Below, piece after piece: positions 1-7,977 of a stretch of 42,624 nt of DNA. The DNA lies in the NCBI GenBank assembly GCA_019912385.1, contig JAIOIW010000150.1, positions 1 through 42,624 of the forward strand. The letters are read 5' to 3'. The position numbers and the translations under genes were made by a program. This DNA comes from Notoacmeibacter sp. GTDB taxonomy: Bacteria > Pseudomonadota > Alphaproteobacteria > Rhizobiales > Rhizobiaceae. The notes beneath the pieces were generated by a model that was given only the letters and a program-made list of their open reading frames with translations, made no database searches and had not been told where the DNA came from. Numbering within the stretch: the first letter of the stretch is position 1; the number at the start of each line of letters is the position of its first letter.

Positions 1-1148
1 CGCTTGGTCACCTTGTGCACGGCGAAATCGGCATTCGCGCCCGGCACCGGCACGGTGATGCTTTCCACGAACTCGCCGGCCGCGCGGTCCTGCTTGCCGT
101 AGTCGATGAAGAAATCCTCCAGCGGCAGCGAGCGCCGGCCATGCCCCTTGCGCAGCGTCAGCGTCGCGCCGAGCGCGATCAGTGCCGGCGGCATGTCGCC
201 GATCGGCGAACCGTTGGCGATGTTGCCGCCGATGGTTCCCATGTTGCGCACCTGTTCGCCGCCGATGCGGTCGATCAGGCTCCCGAGTGCCGGAATGCGC
301 CCGGCCAGCGCCTCGAAGGCTTCCGAATAGGTGACGCAGGCGCCGAGCGTGATCGCCGGACCGCCGTCCTGGACGCGGTGCAACTCGCCGATATGGCCGA
401 TGAACACCACCGGCGAGATATCGCGCATGAACTTGGTGACCCACAATCCGACATCGGTCGCCCCGGCGACGATGGTCGCGTTCGGTTCCGCCTCCAGCAC
501 CCGGGCGAGATCGTTGGCGTCCGCCGGCAGGATGAGGCGGGAACCGCCCTGCTCGACCTCCACGCGCGCGCCGTCCCGCAGGGCCGCGAGTTTCCCGGCC
601 ACCGCCGCCCGCTCCGCGGCCAGCACGTCCTCGCCCGTGCCGCCGTAGCTCGAAATCGCACGCGCGGCGCGGACAATCGCCTCGTAGCCCGTGCACCGAC
701 ACAGATTGCCCTGCAGCGCCTTCTCGATCGCCGCATCCGACGGGTTTGGATCGCGCATCCACAACCCGTAAAGGCTCATCACGAAACCCGGCGTGCAGAA
801 GCCGCATTGCGAACCGTGGAAATCGACCATCGCCTGTTGCACCGGATGAAGCGCGCCGTCCGCGCCTCGCAGCGCCTCGACAGTCACCACGTGGCAACCG
901 TCGAGCGAGCCGACAAAGCGGATGCAGGCATTGACCGGTTCATAAACGAGACCACCATCCGTCAGCCGCCCGACAAGGACCGTGCAGGCGCCGCAGTCGC
1001 CTTCCGCGCAGCCTTCCTTGGTGCCCCGCAGCGCGCGCTTCAGCCGCAGGAAATCGAGCAGGGTCCCGTCGGCTGCGACATCGGCCAGTTCGATTGTCTG
1101 GTCATTGAGCAGGAAGCGGATCGTATTGCGGATTGCGGGTGCGGTCAT
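1..1148 (-). CDS. xdhA: Xanthine dehydrogenase small subunit (2Fe-2S/FAD), 3' end missing
   Basis: Iron-sulfur/FAD subunit of xanthine dehydrogenase, which oxidises hypoxanthine and xanthine to urate in the cytoplasm. Reading leftwards from an ATG at 1148, 382 residues are visible before the window edge; the family is about 480-500 residues, so about 100 C-terminal residues are outside. The plant-type ferredoxin cluster is C47, C52, C55 and C75. The second cluster is C115, C118, C150 and C152 (QCGFC and LCRC). The FAD domain follows, with IVAGATDVG and TIGGNIANGSPIGD. The start overlaps the uraH stop as TGATG, so the two are probably translationally coupled. The uraH/allantoin neighbours favour xanthine dehydrogenase over a carbon monoxide dehydrogenase-like enzyme. 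Confidence 0.93.
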   Translation of the reverse strand, partial: MTAPAIRNTIRFLLNDQTIELADVAADGTLLDFLRLKRALRGTKEGCAEGDCGACTVLVGRLTDGGLVYEPVNACIRFVGSLDGCHVVTVEALRGADGALHPVQQAMVDFHGSQCGFCTPGFVMSLYGLWMRDPNPSDAAIEKALQGNLCRCTGYEAIVRAARAISSYGGTGEDVLAAERAAVAGKLAALRDGARVEVEQGGSRLILPADANDLARVLEAEPNATIVAGATDVGLWVTKFMRDISPVVFIGHIGELHRVQDGGPAITLGACVTYSEAFEALAGRIPALGSLIDRIGGEQVRNMGTIGGNIANGSPIGDMPPALIALGATLTLRKGHGRRSLPLEDFFIDYGKQDRAAGEFVESITVPVPGANADFAVHKVTK

Positions 1149-1507
1149 CAACTCCCCCGGTAGGTCGAGTAGCTGTAGGGCGAGAGCAGCAGCGGTACGT
1201 GGTAGTGCTGTGAGGCGTCGGCGATGCCGAACCGGATCGGCACCTGGTCGATAAAAGGCGGTTCGGGCAGTTCAGAGCCTGCCCGGCGCAGGTAGTCACC
1301 CGCCTCGAACACGAGTTCATAGACACCCTGAGCCAAGGCATCGCCGGCGAGCAGCGGCTCGTCGCAGCGCCCGTCGGCATTGGTCGTCACGGCCTTTATC
1401 TTCTCACGCGCCTCGCCCGACAGCCGCCACAATGTGATCTTCAGTCCGCCGGCCGGAACGCCGGCCGCGGCATCGAGCACGTGGGTCGTCAGTCGCCCTG
1501 CATTCAT
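1148..1507 (-). CDS. uraH: 5-hydroxyisourate hydrolase (transthyretin-like)
   Basis: Hydrolyses 5-hydroxyisourate, the product of urate oxidation, to OHCU. The 119-residue protein has the usual length. It begins [12 protein letters not shown], matching the family's N-terminal T-x-H-V-L-D block, and ends [18 protein letters not shown], the C-terminal signature that forms the tunnel active site. The frame is open to 1582, but the ATG at 1507 is chosen because GGAGAG lies about 8-9 bases upstream and family homology begins there. The stop overlaps the xdhA start. The next enzyme, OHCU decarboxylase, is encoded divergently as part of the puuE fusion. No urate oxidase gene is visible in the window. 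Confidence 0.93.
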   Translation of the reverse strand: MNAGRLTTHVLDAAAGVPAGGLKITLWRLSGEAREKIKAVTTNADGRCDEPLLAGDALAQGVYELVFEAGDYLRRAGSELPEPPFIDQVPIRFGIADASQHYHVPLLLSPYSYSTYRGS

Positions 1508-1706
1508 CGCTGCTTCTCTCCAGGCCCTGTTCCAGTCGCCGGCTCCTCGGGCACATGATCGTAACTGTGCCTCATATTGCACCGATTCATAAGTCTGGCG
1601 CGTGGATTCGCCATCGAAAAGTCTTTCAAAAAATTTTATGGCAATGGCATTGGCGGCGCTGCGCTAATTTGGAACCGCAAACCGGCGACAGATCGGAACT
1701 GACACG
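1508..1706. promoter_or_regulatory. Divergent control region between uraH and puuE-uraD
   Basis: This 199-base non-coding stretch must hold promoters for both arms of the ureide cluster. It is less GC-rich than its flanks around 1615-1640. A short perfect dyad, CAATG-G-CATTG, lies at 1642-1652, about 55 bases before the puuE start. I cannot assign it to a regulator family, and no regulator gene adjoins it. Confidence 0.45.
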
Positions 1707-3128
1707 ATGAAGCGCTACGAGAGAGACATGCGCGGCTATGGCGGCAATCCGCCCGACCCGAAATGGCCGGGCGGCGCGCGGATCGCTGTCCAGTTCGTCA
1801 TCAACTACGAGGAAGGCGGCGAGAACTGCCTGCTGCACGGCGACGCCCAGTCGGAGGCGTTCCTGTCGGAGATCGTCGGCGCGTCCAACTGGCCGGGCCA
1901 GCGCCACTGGAACATGGAATCGATCTACGAATACGGCGCGCGCGCCGGCTTCTGGCGCGTGCACCGCATGTTCGCCGAAGCCGGAATTCCCGCCACCGTC
2001 TATGGCGTCGCAACTGCGCTCGCCCGCTCGCCCGACCAGGTCGCCGCGATGAAGGATGCCGGCTGGGAGATCGCCTCGCACGGCCTGAAATGGATCGAAT
2101 ACAAGGATTTCTCCGAGGCAGACGAGCGCGCCCACATGCTGGAAGCCATCCGCCTGCACGAGGAGGTGACTGGCGAGCGCCCGCGTGGTTTCTATCTCGG
2201 CCGCGCCTCGATGCACACGCTGCGCCTGTCGGCAACCGAAGGCGGCTTCGACTACATCTCCGATACCTATGCCGACGACCTGCCCTACTGGATCGCGGTC
2301 GACGGCAAGCCGCAACTCGTCATTCCCTACACGCTCGACAGCAACGACATGCGCTTTGCCGCCGCCCAGGGCTTCAATTCCGGCGACCAGTTCTTCGCTT
2401 ATCTGCGCGACGCCTTCGACGTGCTCTATGCCGAGGGCGCGGCGGGGGGCGCGAAGATGCTCAATATCGGCCTGCATTGCCGCCTGGTCGGCCGACCGGG
2501 TCGCGCCGCGGCGCTCAAGCGTTTCATCGACTACGTGCAAAGCCACGATCATGTGTGGATTGCGCGCCGCATCGACATCGCCCGCCACTGGATGGAGTAC
2601 CACCCGTACCAGGCACCGGCCCTGAAACCCTCGGCCATGGGCGAGGCGGAATTCGTCGAACGCTTCGGTTCGGTGTTCGAGCACTCGCCCTGGATCGCCG
2701 AACGCGCCTTCGGGCTCGAACTCGGCGCCGCGCATGACAGCGCCGGCGGCCTGCACAACGCGCTGGCGCGGATGTTCAGATCGGCAAGCGAGGACGAGCG
2801 GCTGGGTGTGTTGAAGGCGCACCCCGATCTCGCCGGCAAGCTGGCGGCGGCCCGGCGCCTGACGAAGGAATCGACCATCGAACAGGCCTCCGCAGGCCTC
2901 GACGCCCTGACCGATGCCGAGCGCGCCCGGTTCACCAAACTCAATACGACCTATACGGAAAAGTTCGGCTTCCCCTTCATCATCGCGGTCAAGGGGCTGG
3001 ACAAGGCGCAGATCCTCGACGCCTTCGAAAGGCGGATCGCCAACCAGCGCGAGGAAGAATTCGCCACCGCTTCAGCGCAGGTCGAGCGCATCGCGCTGTT
3101 GCGCCTGAAAGACATGCTGCCGGAGTAA
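1707..3128 (+). CDS. puuE: Fused allantoinase (PuuE) and OHCU decarboxylase (UraD)
   Basis: A 473-residue two-domain enzyme for consecutive steps: OHCU to (S)-allantoin (C-terminal domain), then allantoin to allantoate (N-terminal domain). Residues 1 to about 305 are a PuuE-type, cofactor-independent allantoinase of the polysaccharide deacetylase fold; visible blocks are VQFVINYEEGGE, WEIASHGLKW (S124-H125-G126) and MLNIGLHCRLVGRPGR. Residues about 312-473 match OHCU decarboxylase: EHSPWIAERAF, LKAHPDLAGK with H372 as the expected catalytic histidine, and FGFPFIIAVKG. Each part has the length of the stand-alone enzyme, so this is a true fusion. The next gene starts inside its stop (TAATG). 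A GGA about 10 bases before the ATG is a weak ribosome site. Confidence 0.93.
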   Translation: MKRYERDMRGYGGNPPDPKWPGGARIAVQFVINYEEGGENCLLHGDAQSEAFLSEIVGASNWPGQRHWNMESIYEYGARAGFWRVHRMFAEAGIPATVYGVATALARSPDQVAAMKDAGWEIASHGLKWIEYKDFSEADERAHMLEAIRLHEEVTGERPRGFYLGRASMHTLRLSATEGGFDYISDTYADDLPYWIAVDGKPQLVIPYTLDSNDMRFAAAQGFNSGDQFFAYLRDAFDVLYAEGAAGGAKMLNIGLHCRLVGRPGRAAALKRFIDYVQSHDHVWIARRIDIARHWMEYHPYQAPALKPSAMGEAEFVERFGSVFEHSPWIAERAFGLELGAAHDSAGGLHNALARMFRSASEDERLGVLKAHPDLAGKLAAARRLTKESTIEQASAGLDALTDAERARFTKLNTTYTEKFGFPFIIAVKGLDKAQILDAFERRIANQREEEFATASAQVERIALLRLKDMLPE

Positions 3129-3967
3129 TGACGATGCATGAGCGCAGCTATTTCGCACCGGCCGGCGGCCTTCCACCGCAAAGCCAGATCATGACCGGCC
3201 GCGCGGTTTTCACCGAAGCCTATGCGGTGATTCCCAAGGGGGTCATGCGCGACATCGTGACGAGCGCCCTGCCGCACTGGGGCGCCACGCGCCTTTGGGT
3301 GCTGTCGCGGCCGCTGTCGGGCTTTGCCGAGACTTTCTCCCAATACCTCATGGAAGTGCAGCCGGGTGGCGGCAGCGACCGGCCGGAAACCGATCCCGAT
3401 GCCGAAGCGGTCCTGTTCGTCGTCGACGGCGAACTGACGCTGACAATCGCCGGCAAGAGCCACACCATGGAGCCCGGCGGTTATGCCTACCTGCCGGCCG
3501 GCGCCGGCTGGACCGCGCATAACCGCAGCGGATCGCCTGTCCGTTTCCACTGGATCCGCAAGGCCTATGAAGCCGTCGACGGCATCGGGAAACCCGAGAC
3601 ATTCGTGGTCAACGAAAGGGACATTGCGCCCGTGCCCATGCCCGGCACCAATGGCGTGTGGGCAACCACCCGCTTCGTCGATCCCGCCGACATCCGCCAC
3701 GACATGCACGTCACCATCGTCACCTTCGAGCCCGGCGGCGTGATCCCCTTCGAGGAGACCCATGTCATGGAACACGGGCTCTACGTGCTGGAGGGCAAGG
3801 CGGTCTACAAGCTCAACCGCGACTGGGTCGAGGTCGAGGCGGGCGACTACATGTGGCTGCGCGCCTTCTGCCCGCAGGCCTGCTATGCCGGCGGGCCGGG
3901 CCGCTTCCGCTACCTGCTCTACAAGGACGTCAACCGCCATATGAAGCTGAAACCGTTCGGTCAATGA
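3128..3967 (+). CDS. allE: (S)-ureidoglycine aminohydrolase-like double cupin
   Basis: A 279-residue bicupin of the YlbA/AllE family, which removes ammonia from (S)-ureidoglycine to give (S)-ureidoglycolate. The first cupin spans roughly residues 55-140 (EAVLFVVDGELTLTIAGK, then GGYAYLPAGAGW). The second spans roughly 190-270 (HVTIVTFEPGGVIPFEETHVMEHGLYVLEGKA, given here as HVTIVTFEPGG through HGLYVLEGKA), with the E-x-H-x-x-E-H-type metal block at EETHVMEHG. The ATG shares its first A with the previous stop, and its stop overlaps allA, so it belongs to one polycistron. Position next to AllA supports the ureidoglycine step. Allantoate amidohydrolase, the step before it, is not in the window. 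Confidence 0.85.
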   Translation: MTMHERSYFAPAGGLPPQSQIMTGRAVFTEAYAVIPKGVMRDIVTSALPHWGATRLWVLSRPLSGFAETFSQYLMEVQPGGGSDRPETDPDAEAVLFVVDGELTLTIAGKSHTMEPGGYAYLPAGAGWTAHNRSGSPVRFHWIRKAYEAVDGIGKPETFVVNERDIAPVPMPGTNGVWATTRFVDPADIRHDMHVTIVTFEPGGVIPFEETHVMEHGLYVLEGKAVYKLNRDWVEVEAGDYMWLRAFCPQACYAGGPGRFRYLLYKDVNRHMKLKPFGQ

Positions 3968-4473
3968 CCCGCATTCTCATCGCCCGCGCGCTCACCCGTG
4001 AAGCCTTCGCACCTTTCGGCGACGTCATCGACGCCGACGGCGCGGAGCACTTCCAGATCAATGCGGGCAAGTGCGAGCGCTACCACGACCTGGCCAAAGT
4101 GGAGGCAACGGGCGAGAACGCCCGCGTGCTCATCAATATCTTCCGCGGCACGCCCTATGATTTCCCATTGGAGCTCTCCCTCGTCGAACGCCATCCGCTC
4201 GGCAGCCAGGCCTTCGTTCCGTTATCGCCGCGTCCCTTCCTGGTCGTCGTCTGCCCTGACACGCCGCAAGGCCCCGGCGAGCCGCAGGCCTTCCTCACGG
4301 CACCCGGACAGGGCGTCAATTATGCCCGCAACACCTGGCACGCGGTCCTGACCCCGATCGGCCAGCCGCAGGATTTCGTCGTCGTCGACCGTGGCGGCGA
4401 CGGAAACAATCTCGAGGAGTTCGTGTTCGGCGAGCCCTGGACCATCCGCTTGCCCGAGGGAATTGCCGCGTGA
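3964..4473 (+). CDS. allA: Ureidoglycolate lyase
   Basis: Splits ureidoglycolate into glyoxylate and urea, the last step of this ureide route. The 169-residue product has the family length. It opens with LTREAFAPFGDVID, typical of the family, and carries GQGVNYARNTWHAVLTP, the W-H signature of the cupin-like active site. The frame is open upstream to 3658, but that part is antisense-like sequence inside the previous gene. The ATG at 3964 is chosen because it overlaps the previous stop as ATGA and homology begins there. The following deaminase gene overlaps its end by four bases. Confidence 0.93.
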   Translation: MTRILIARALTREAFAPFGDVIDADGAEHFQINAGKCERYHDLAKVEATGENARVLINIFRGTPYDFPLELSLVERHPLGSQAFVPLSPRPFLVVVCPDTPQGPGEPQAFLTAPGQGVNYARNTWHAVLTPIGQPQDFVVVDRGGDGNNLEEFVFGEPWTIRLPEGIAA

Positions 4474-5066
4474 CCGACATTGCACTGATCGACCGCCTGC
4501 TCGACGTGATCGAGAACGACATCGTGCCGCTGACCGAAAGGGGCGTGACCGCCGGCAACAAGTTGTTTGGCGCCGCGATCCTGCGCAAGTCCGACCGCGC
4601 ACTGGTGCTGGCAGAGACCAACAACGAGATCGAGAACCCGCTCTGGCATGGCGAGATGCATACGCTCAAGCGGCTTTACGAAATGCCCCGTAGCAACCGG
4701 CCCGACACAAGGGACTGCATCTTCCTGTCCACCCACGAGCCCTGCTCGCTGTGCCTGTCGGCGATCACCTGGACCGGTTTCGACAATTTCTACTACCTGT
4801 TCAGCCACGAGGATTCGCGCGACAGCTTCGCCATCCCGCACGACCTGAAGATCCTCAAGGAGGTCTTCACGCTCGAGCCCGGCGGCTATAACGCCGAAAA
4901 CGCCTACTGGAAGAGCTATTCGATCCCGCGCCTGGTCGCGGCGATCGCAGACGAGGGCGAACGCGCGCGCCTGCAGGCGCGCATCAGGGCCATCGCCGCG
5001 AAATACGATGTCATGTCGACAACCTATCAGGACAGCAAGGCCGGCAACGAGATTCCGCTGGCCTGA
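4470..5066 (+). CDS. CDA-fold zinc deaminase of unknown substrate in the ureide operon
   Basis: A 198-residue cytidine deaminase-fold protein with a zinc-binding site: H60-G-E62 (WHGEM) and P91-C92-S-L-C95 (EPCSLC). These supply the catalytic glutamate, the zinc ligands and the second Cys pair expected for purine or pyrimidine base, nucleoside or tRNA deaminases. It overlaps allA by four bases (GTGA), so it is the last gene of the ureide polycistron. The C-terminal half (residues about 110-198) is longer than in TadA-type enzymes. A guanine deaminase-like role feeding xanthine to XdhA would fit, but I do not recognise a specific family and the substrate is open. A terminator-like hairpin follows at once. 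Confidence 0.75.
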   Translation: MTDIALIDRLLDVIENDIVPLTERGVTAGNKLFGAAILRKSDRALVLAETNNEIENPLWHGEMHTLKRLYEMPRSNRPDTRDCIFLSTHEPCSLCLSAITWTGFDNFYYLFSHEDSRDSFAIPHDLKILKEVFTLEPGGYNAENAYWKSYSIPRLVAAIADEGERARLQARIRAIAAKYDVMSTTYQDSKAGNEIPLA

Positions 5067-5068
5067 AC

Positions 5069-5106
5069 GCAGCGGCCAGGTCGCCGCTGCGCCCGTTCCT
5101 TCTTTC
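5069..5106 (+). terminator. Probable intrinsic terminator of the ureide operon
   Basis: A perfect 8-bp stem, GCAGCGGC (5069-5076) with GCCGCTGC (5083-5090) around a six-base loop, starts two bases after the deaminase stop. A T-rich run follows (5096-5106, TTCCTTCTTTC). The run is interrupted by C, so termination may be incomplete. On the other strand the site lies just past the end of the convergent N-acetyltransferase gene. Confidence 0.65.
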
Positions 5107-5111
5107 TCGTC

Positions 5112-5939
5112 TCAGCTCGCCAGGCGCGCGGCCTCGCCGGTTTCGGCCAGCTTTTCCCAGATCAGGAATGCCTGCTGCCGGTCGCACGGAATCGCGAAAT
5201 GGGTTTCCAGGCAGACCTGCAATTCCTCCCGGCTGGAGAGCACGCGCCGCGAGACATTGCCCTTGTCGTCATGGGTGAAGTTCACGTCGAACAGGCTGAC
5301 GCGCGATCCCTCGCCATGCCGGCTCATCATCAGGTGGGACGGAAAGGGCGACTTGGCCCATTGCGCGCAAACCACGTTCGCCGCCTCGATATCGGCGTCG
5401 CGGACCGGCACCCGGTCGAAGCCGAACAGCGCAAACCAGGCATCGTTGAGGAATTTCTCCAGCACCAGTTCGCCCGCTGCTTCGTCCTCGCGCAGCCGGT
5501 AGAGACCGCTTGGCGTCTTCTGCGGCGCTCGTTCGTCGAGTTCGAGCGGCCAGGTCGTGCCCGGCCCGCCGAACCCGGTATCGGCCAGCCATGTCCGGCC
5601 GCCGGTCTCGACCAGCCAGGCAAGATGCGAGCGCGCCCCGCCCTCCGGCGCGCCGTTGCGGACGCGGGCGAGAACACGGCGCGCCTCAAAACCTGCCGCC
5701 ACCAGCGCCGTACCGAACAACTGGTTGAGCTCGAAGCAGTAACCGCCGCGCTGTTGCTCGACCAGCTTGTGCCAGACAACCGCCGGATCGAGATCGGGAA
5801 CCGTACCGAGCAGCGGATCGATGTTCTCGAAGGTGATGGAACGCATCTGCGCGGACTGGAGCGCCTTCAAGCCCTCGGGAGAGGTCTCGGCGCGATTAAG
5901 GCGTATCCGCGTCAGATAGTCGGAAAGGTCAAAAGTCAT
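5112..5939 (-). CDS. nat: Arylamine N-acetyltransferase
   Basis: A 275-residue cytosolic NAT that moves acetyl from acetyl-CoA to arylamines and hydrazines through a cysteine intermediate. The triad is visible: C68 in RGGYCFELN, H105 in ARSHLAWLV and D120 in WLADTGFGG. The substrate-loop block RSITFENIDPLLG (residues about 33-45) also matches the family. The start at 5939 is preceded by GGAG at 8 bases; the frame is open to 5996, but that extension lacks homology. It converges on the ureide operon and diverges from the LysR gene at 6038, which could regulate it. Link to purine breakdown is not evident. Confidence 0.92.
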   Translation of the reverse strand: MTFDLSDYLTRIRLNRAETSPEGLKALQSAQMRSITFENIDPLLGTVPDLDPAVVWHKLVEQQRGGYCFELNQLFGTALVAAGFEARRVLARVRNGAPEGGARSHLAWLVETGGRTWLADTGFGGPGTTWPLELDERAPQKTPSGLYRLREDEAAGELVLEKFLNDAWFALFGFDRVPVRDADIEAANVVCAQWAKSPFPSHLMMSRHGEGSRVSLFDVNFTHDDKGNVSRRVLSSREELQVCLETHFAIPCDRQQAFLIWEKLAETGEAARLAS

Positions 5940-5976
5940 GGGGTATTCTCCGATTGTGGCAGGCGGCCTTTCTCCC

Positions 5977-5998
5977 GATTGACGGCAATTCCGCAATC
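5977..5998. promoter_or_regulatory. Candidate LysR-type dyad between nat and the LysR gene
   Basis: GATTG (5977-5981) and CAATC (5994-5998) form an inverted repeat with 12 bases between the arms, and an inner CGG-N5-CCG adds partial symmetry. It lies about 40 bases upstream of both starts in the 98-base divergent gap, where a LysR protein would be expected to bind. It contains a T-N11-A core only loosely, so this is a candidate. Confidence 0.4.
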
Positions 5999-6037
5999 AG
6001 AGATTTTGCATGGTCCCATCCGTTTCCGGATCGCTCG

Positions 6038-6952
6038 ATGATATCCGACTGGAATGACCTGCAAACGCTTCTTGCGATCGCCGAGTGCGGCAGCCTGTCC
6101 GCTGCCGCGCGCGCGCTTGGCGTCAGCCAGTCTACGGTTTCGCGCCGCTTGCAGTCCATCGAAAATGCGACCGAGGAGCGGCTGTTCGTGCAGACGCGCA
6201 ACCAGGGGCTCGTTCCCGCGGAGGTCGCTCGCCCATTGATCGAGGCCGCCCGGAAAATGCGTGACGCGTTCCGCGAGGCCTCCGCCGCGAGCGGCGGTGC
6301 ACCGGTGCCGATCCGCATCGCCAGTTGCGAGGTGACGGCCCGCACCTTCATGGCGGACGCGCTGGGCGCCTGGGTGCACGGCAACAACCCGGCGGTCGAC
6401 CTTGCCGTTCACGACGATCTGTTCGCGCTGGCGGACAATGATTTCGACATCATGGTCACGCCGCTGGAGTCGGCGCCGCTGGACATGGTCGGCCGCAGGA
6501 TCGGGATCATCCGCTGGGCGCTGTTCGCCTCATCAGGCTACCTGGACGCTCATCCCAGGGAGCGGAACGCGGCCAGGCTCGATGGCCACCGCGTCATCCA
6601 GGCGTCGGGCTCGCTGGCCGACATTGCGGCATGCCGGTGGTTCGCCGGCCTTGGCGGCGACGTCGCATTCCTGGCCAGCAGCCCGCTGGCGCAGATGGAG
6701 GCGGCGGCCCGCGGCCTCGGCATCGCGATGCTGCCCGAGTCGTTGGCGCAACATGACGCGCGCCTCGTTAACCTGGATTTTTTGCAGCGTCCGGTCAGCG
6801 ATGTGTGGATGCTGGCGCGGCGCGCCGATGCGGCCAAGCCGCGAATCGGCGCCTTCATGCGCTGGGCGCGCGGGTATTTTTCGGCTCAGGCCGCCTCGGC
6901 TACCGCCAGCGCGCGCGTTTCAAGCTCCTCGATCACGACCGAGACGTCGTAA
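6038..6952 (+). CDS. LysR-family transcriptional regulator
   Basis: A 304-residue LTTR. The N-terminal winged helix-turn-helix is residues about 3-62, with LQTLLAIAECGSLSAAARAL and GVSQSTVSRRLQSIE as the recognition region; a periplasmic-binding-protein-like effector domain fills the rest. The start at 6038 (MISDWNDLQTLL) is chosen because the domain begins there, although the frame is open to 5954. It is divergent from nat and may control it. Its last 67 bases overlap the convergent DUF442 gene. No effector can be read from the sequence. Confidence 0.9.
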   Translation: MISDWNDLQTLLAIAECGSLSAAARALGVSQSTVSRRLQSIENATEERLFVQTRNQGLVPAEVARPLIEAARKMRDAFREASAASGGAPVPIRIASCEVTARTFMADALGAWVHGNNPAVDLAVHDDLFALADNDFDIMVTPLESAPLDMVGRRIGIIRWALFASSGYLDAHPRERNAARLDGHRVIQASGSLADIAACRWFAGLGGDVAFLASSPLAQMEAAARGLGIAMLPESLAQHDARLVNLDFLQRPVSDVWMLARRADAAKPRIGAFMRWARGYFSAQAASATASARVSSSSITTETS

Positions 6953-7332
6953 CCGGCGGCCCTGGCAATTTTGCTGACGGCGTCGACTCCGAGATGCGTA
7001 ACGGCGTATTGCGCCCAAAGCAGCGTGCAGCGCGTGCCGGTGCGGCAGTAATAGAGGACAGGGCCTTCCAGCTTCTCCGCAAGCGCAATGAACTCGTCGA
7101 CCATTTCCTCGTCCGATACGTCGAAGCCGTGGAACGGCAGATGGTAATAGGAGAGGCCGTTGAGCTCGGCGTGCTTGCGGGCTTCCTCGGCGGGCAGTTG
7201 GCCTTCTTCCTCGCCGTCCGGCCGGTTGTTGACCACCGCCACGAAACCGGCCGCCGCGATCTCGGCGAAATCATCCGCGACGAGCTGCGGTGCGACCGCG
7301 AAACCGCTTTCCAGTTCGATGATTGTTGCCAT
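6886..7332 (-). CDS. DUF442/TIGR01244-type phosphatase-like protein
   Basis: A 148-residue protein with a protein tyrosine phosphatase-like fold. The Cys-x5-Arg loop is C-R-T-G-T-R in YYCRTGTRC, following GPVL as in the TIGR01244 (beta-lactamase hydrolase-like N-terminal) family. Other matching blocks are VVNNRPDGEEEGQ and YYHLPF. Family members act in sulfide or persulfide handling or are uncharacterised phosphatases. The chosen ATG at 7332 has GGAGG five bases upstream. The gene runs 67 bases into the 3' end of the LysR gene on the other strand. No BigR-type regulator or sulfur dioxygenase gene is adjacent. Confidence 0.83.
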   Translation of the reverse strand: MATIIELESGFAVAPQLVADDFAEIAAAGFVAVVNNRPDGEEEGQLPAEEARKHAELNGLSYYHLPFHGFDVSDEEMVDEFIALAEKLEGPVLYYCRTGTRCTLLWAQYAVTHLGVDAVSKIARAAGYDVSVVIEELETRALAVAEAA

Positions 7333-7543
7333 TCCGGCCTCCGCTACGCCCTCCTTGGGTGGTATCAATTTAGCGGCGCGGGTAACGGTTCCGCAATATG
7401 CGGCAAAAAATATATCTATTATTTTCAATAAGATAGAGGATATGTAGAATGCCGTTCTAGAATCGGAGGGCGAACCGGAACATTCGCCTACAAACGGCTG
7501 GACGCGCCGAAATCGCCCGAAGCGCTCGCACCGCCATTTGCGA
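7333..7543. promoter_or_regulatory. AT-rich intergenic region with CCGCA-ATA-TGCGG dyad
   Basis: This 211-base gap is the most AT-rich part of the window, especially 7404-7450. A 13-base dyad CCGCA-ATA-TGCGG lies at 7391-7403, about 60 bases before the DUF442 start. The upstream region for the leftward DUF442 gene is therefore well marked, but I cannot place -35/-10 boxes with confidence. No small gene with a convincing ribosome site was found here. Confidence 0.4.
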
Positions 7544-7942
7544 TCACAAAACGGGTTGCCACGGGCCGGAAACCGTCTCCGCCTCGCCCTCGCCCGGCCA
7601 GGGCGGCATGGTGATCGCGACGGCGGTCAGCGGCGCGGAACCAGCCGTGCGGAACTGGAACGATGTACCGAGCGGAATCGTCAGCGCGACACCCTCTGTG
7701 ACGGTTGTTACCTCTTCGCCCGCCGCGTCGGCACGCCACATCTCGCCCCTGCCGCCCGTGATGAACCAGATTTCCTCCACGCTGCGGTGCCTCACCGCGA
7801 TCGAGACCTTTCCGGGTTCAAGGGTGAAATGCGCCATCGACCCGCCGGCCAGAGTCGGCAGGATGCGCACTCGCGAACCGTCCGGCGCGGGAACCGCGGC
7901 CGCTTCGTCAAGAACGATCGTTTCGAAGTTCTTTCCGGCCAT
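7544..7942 (-). CDS. Small single-domain cupin protein
   Basis: A 132-residue cupin. The metal-site region is VRHRSVEEIWFITGGRGEMWRA (given as VRHRSVEEIW then FITGGRGEMW), matching G(X)5HXH(X)3,4E only in part: H52-R-S-V-E-E is H-x3-E without the first His of an HxH pair. The second motif is around GVALTIPLGTSFQF. GAGG lies about 7 bases before the ATG. It sits 35 bases downstream of the thiolase gene on the same strand and may be co-transcribed. Function is unknown; such cupins can be isomerases, sugar-binding proteins or sensors. Confidence 0.75.
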   Translation of the reverse strand: MAGKNFETIVLDEAAAVPAPDGSRVRILPTLAGGSMAHFTLEPGKVSIAVRHRSVEEIWFITGGRGEMWRADAAGEEVTTVTEGVALTIPLGTSFQFRTAGSAPLTAVAITMPPWPGEGEAETVSGPWQPVL

Positions 7943-7977
7943 GGGTTCCTCACGCGCGACAGGTCAGGCCGCTTTCC

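Noticed and set aside
15-1163. A 382-codon open frame on the + strand opposite xdhA
   Set aside because: It is the antisense frame of a clear xdhA; high GC keeps it open and the translation is Arg-rich with no family pattern.
7441-7543. Small rightward gene starting near 7449
   Set aside because: Frames are very short, without a ribosome site or recognisable pattern.
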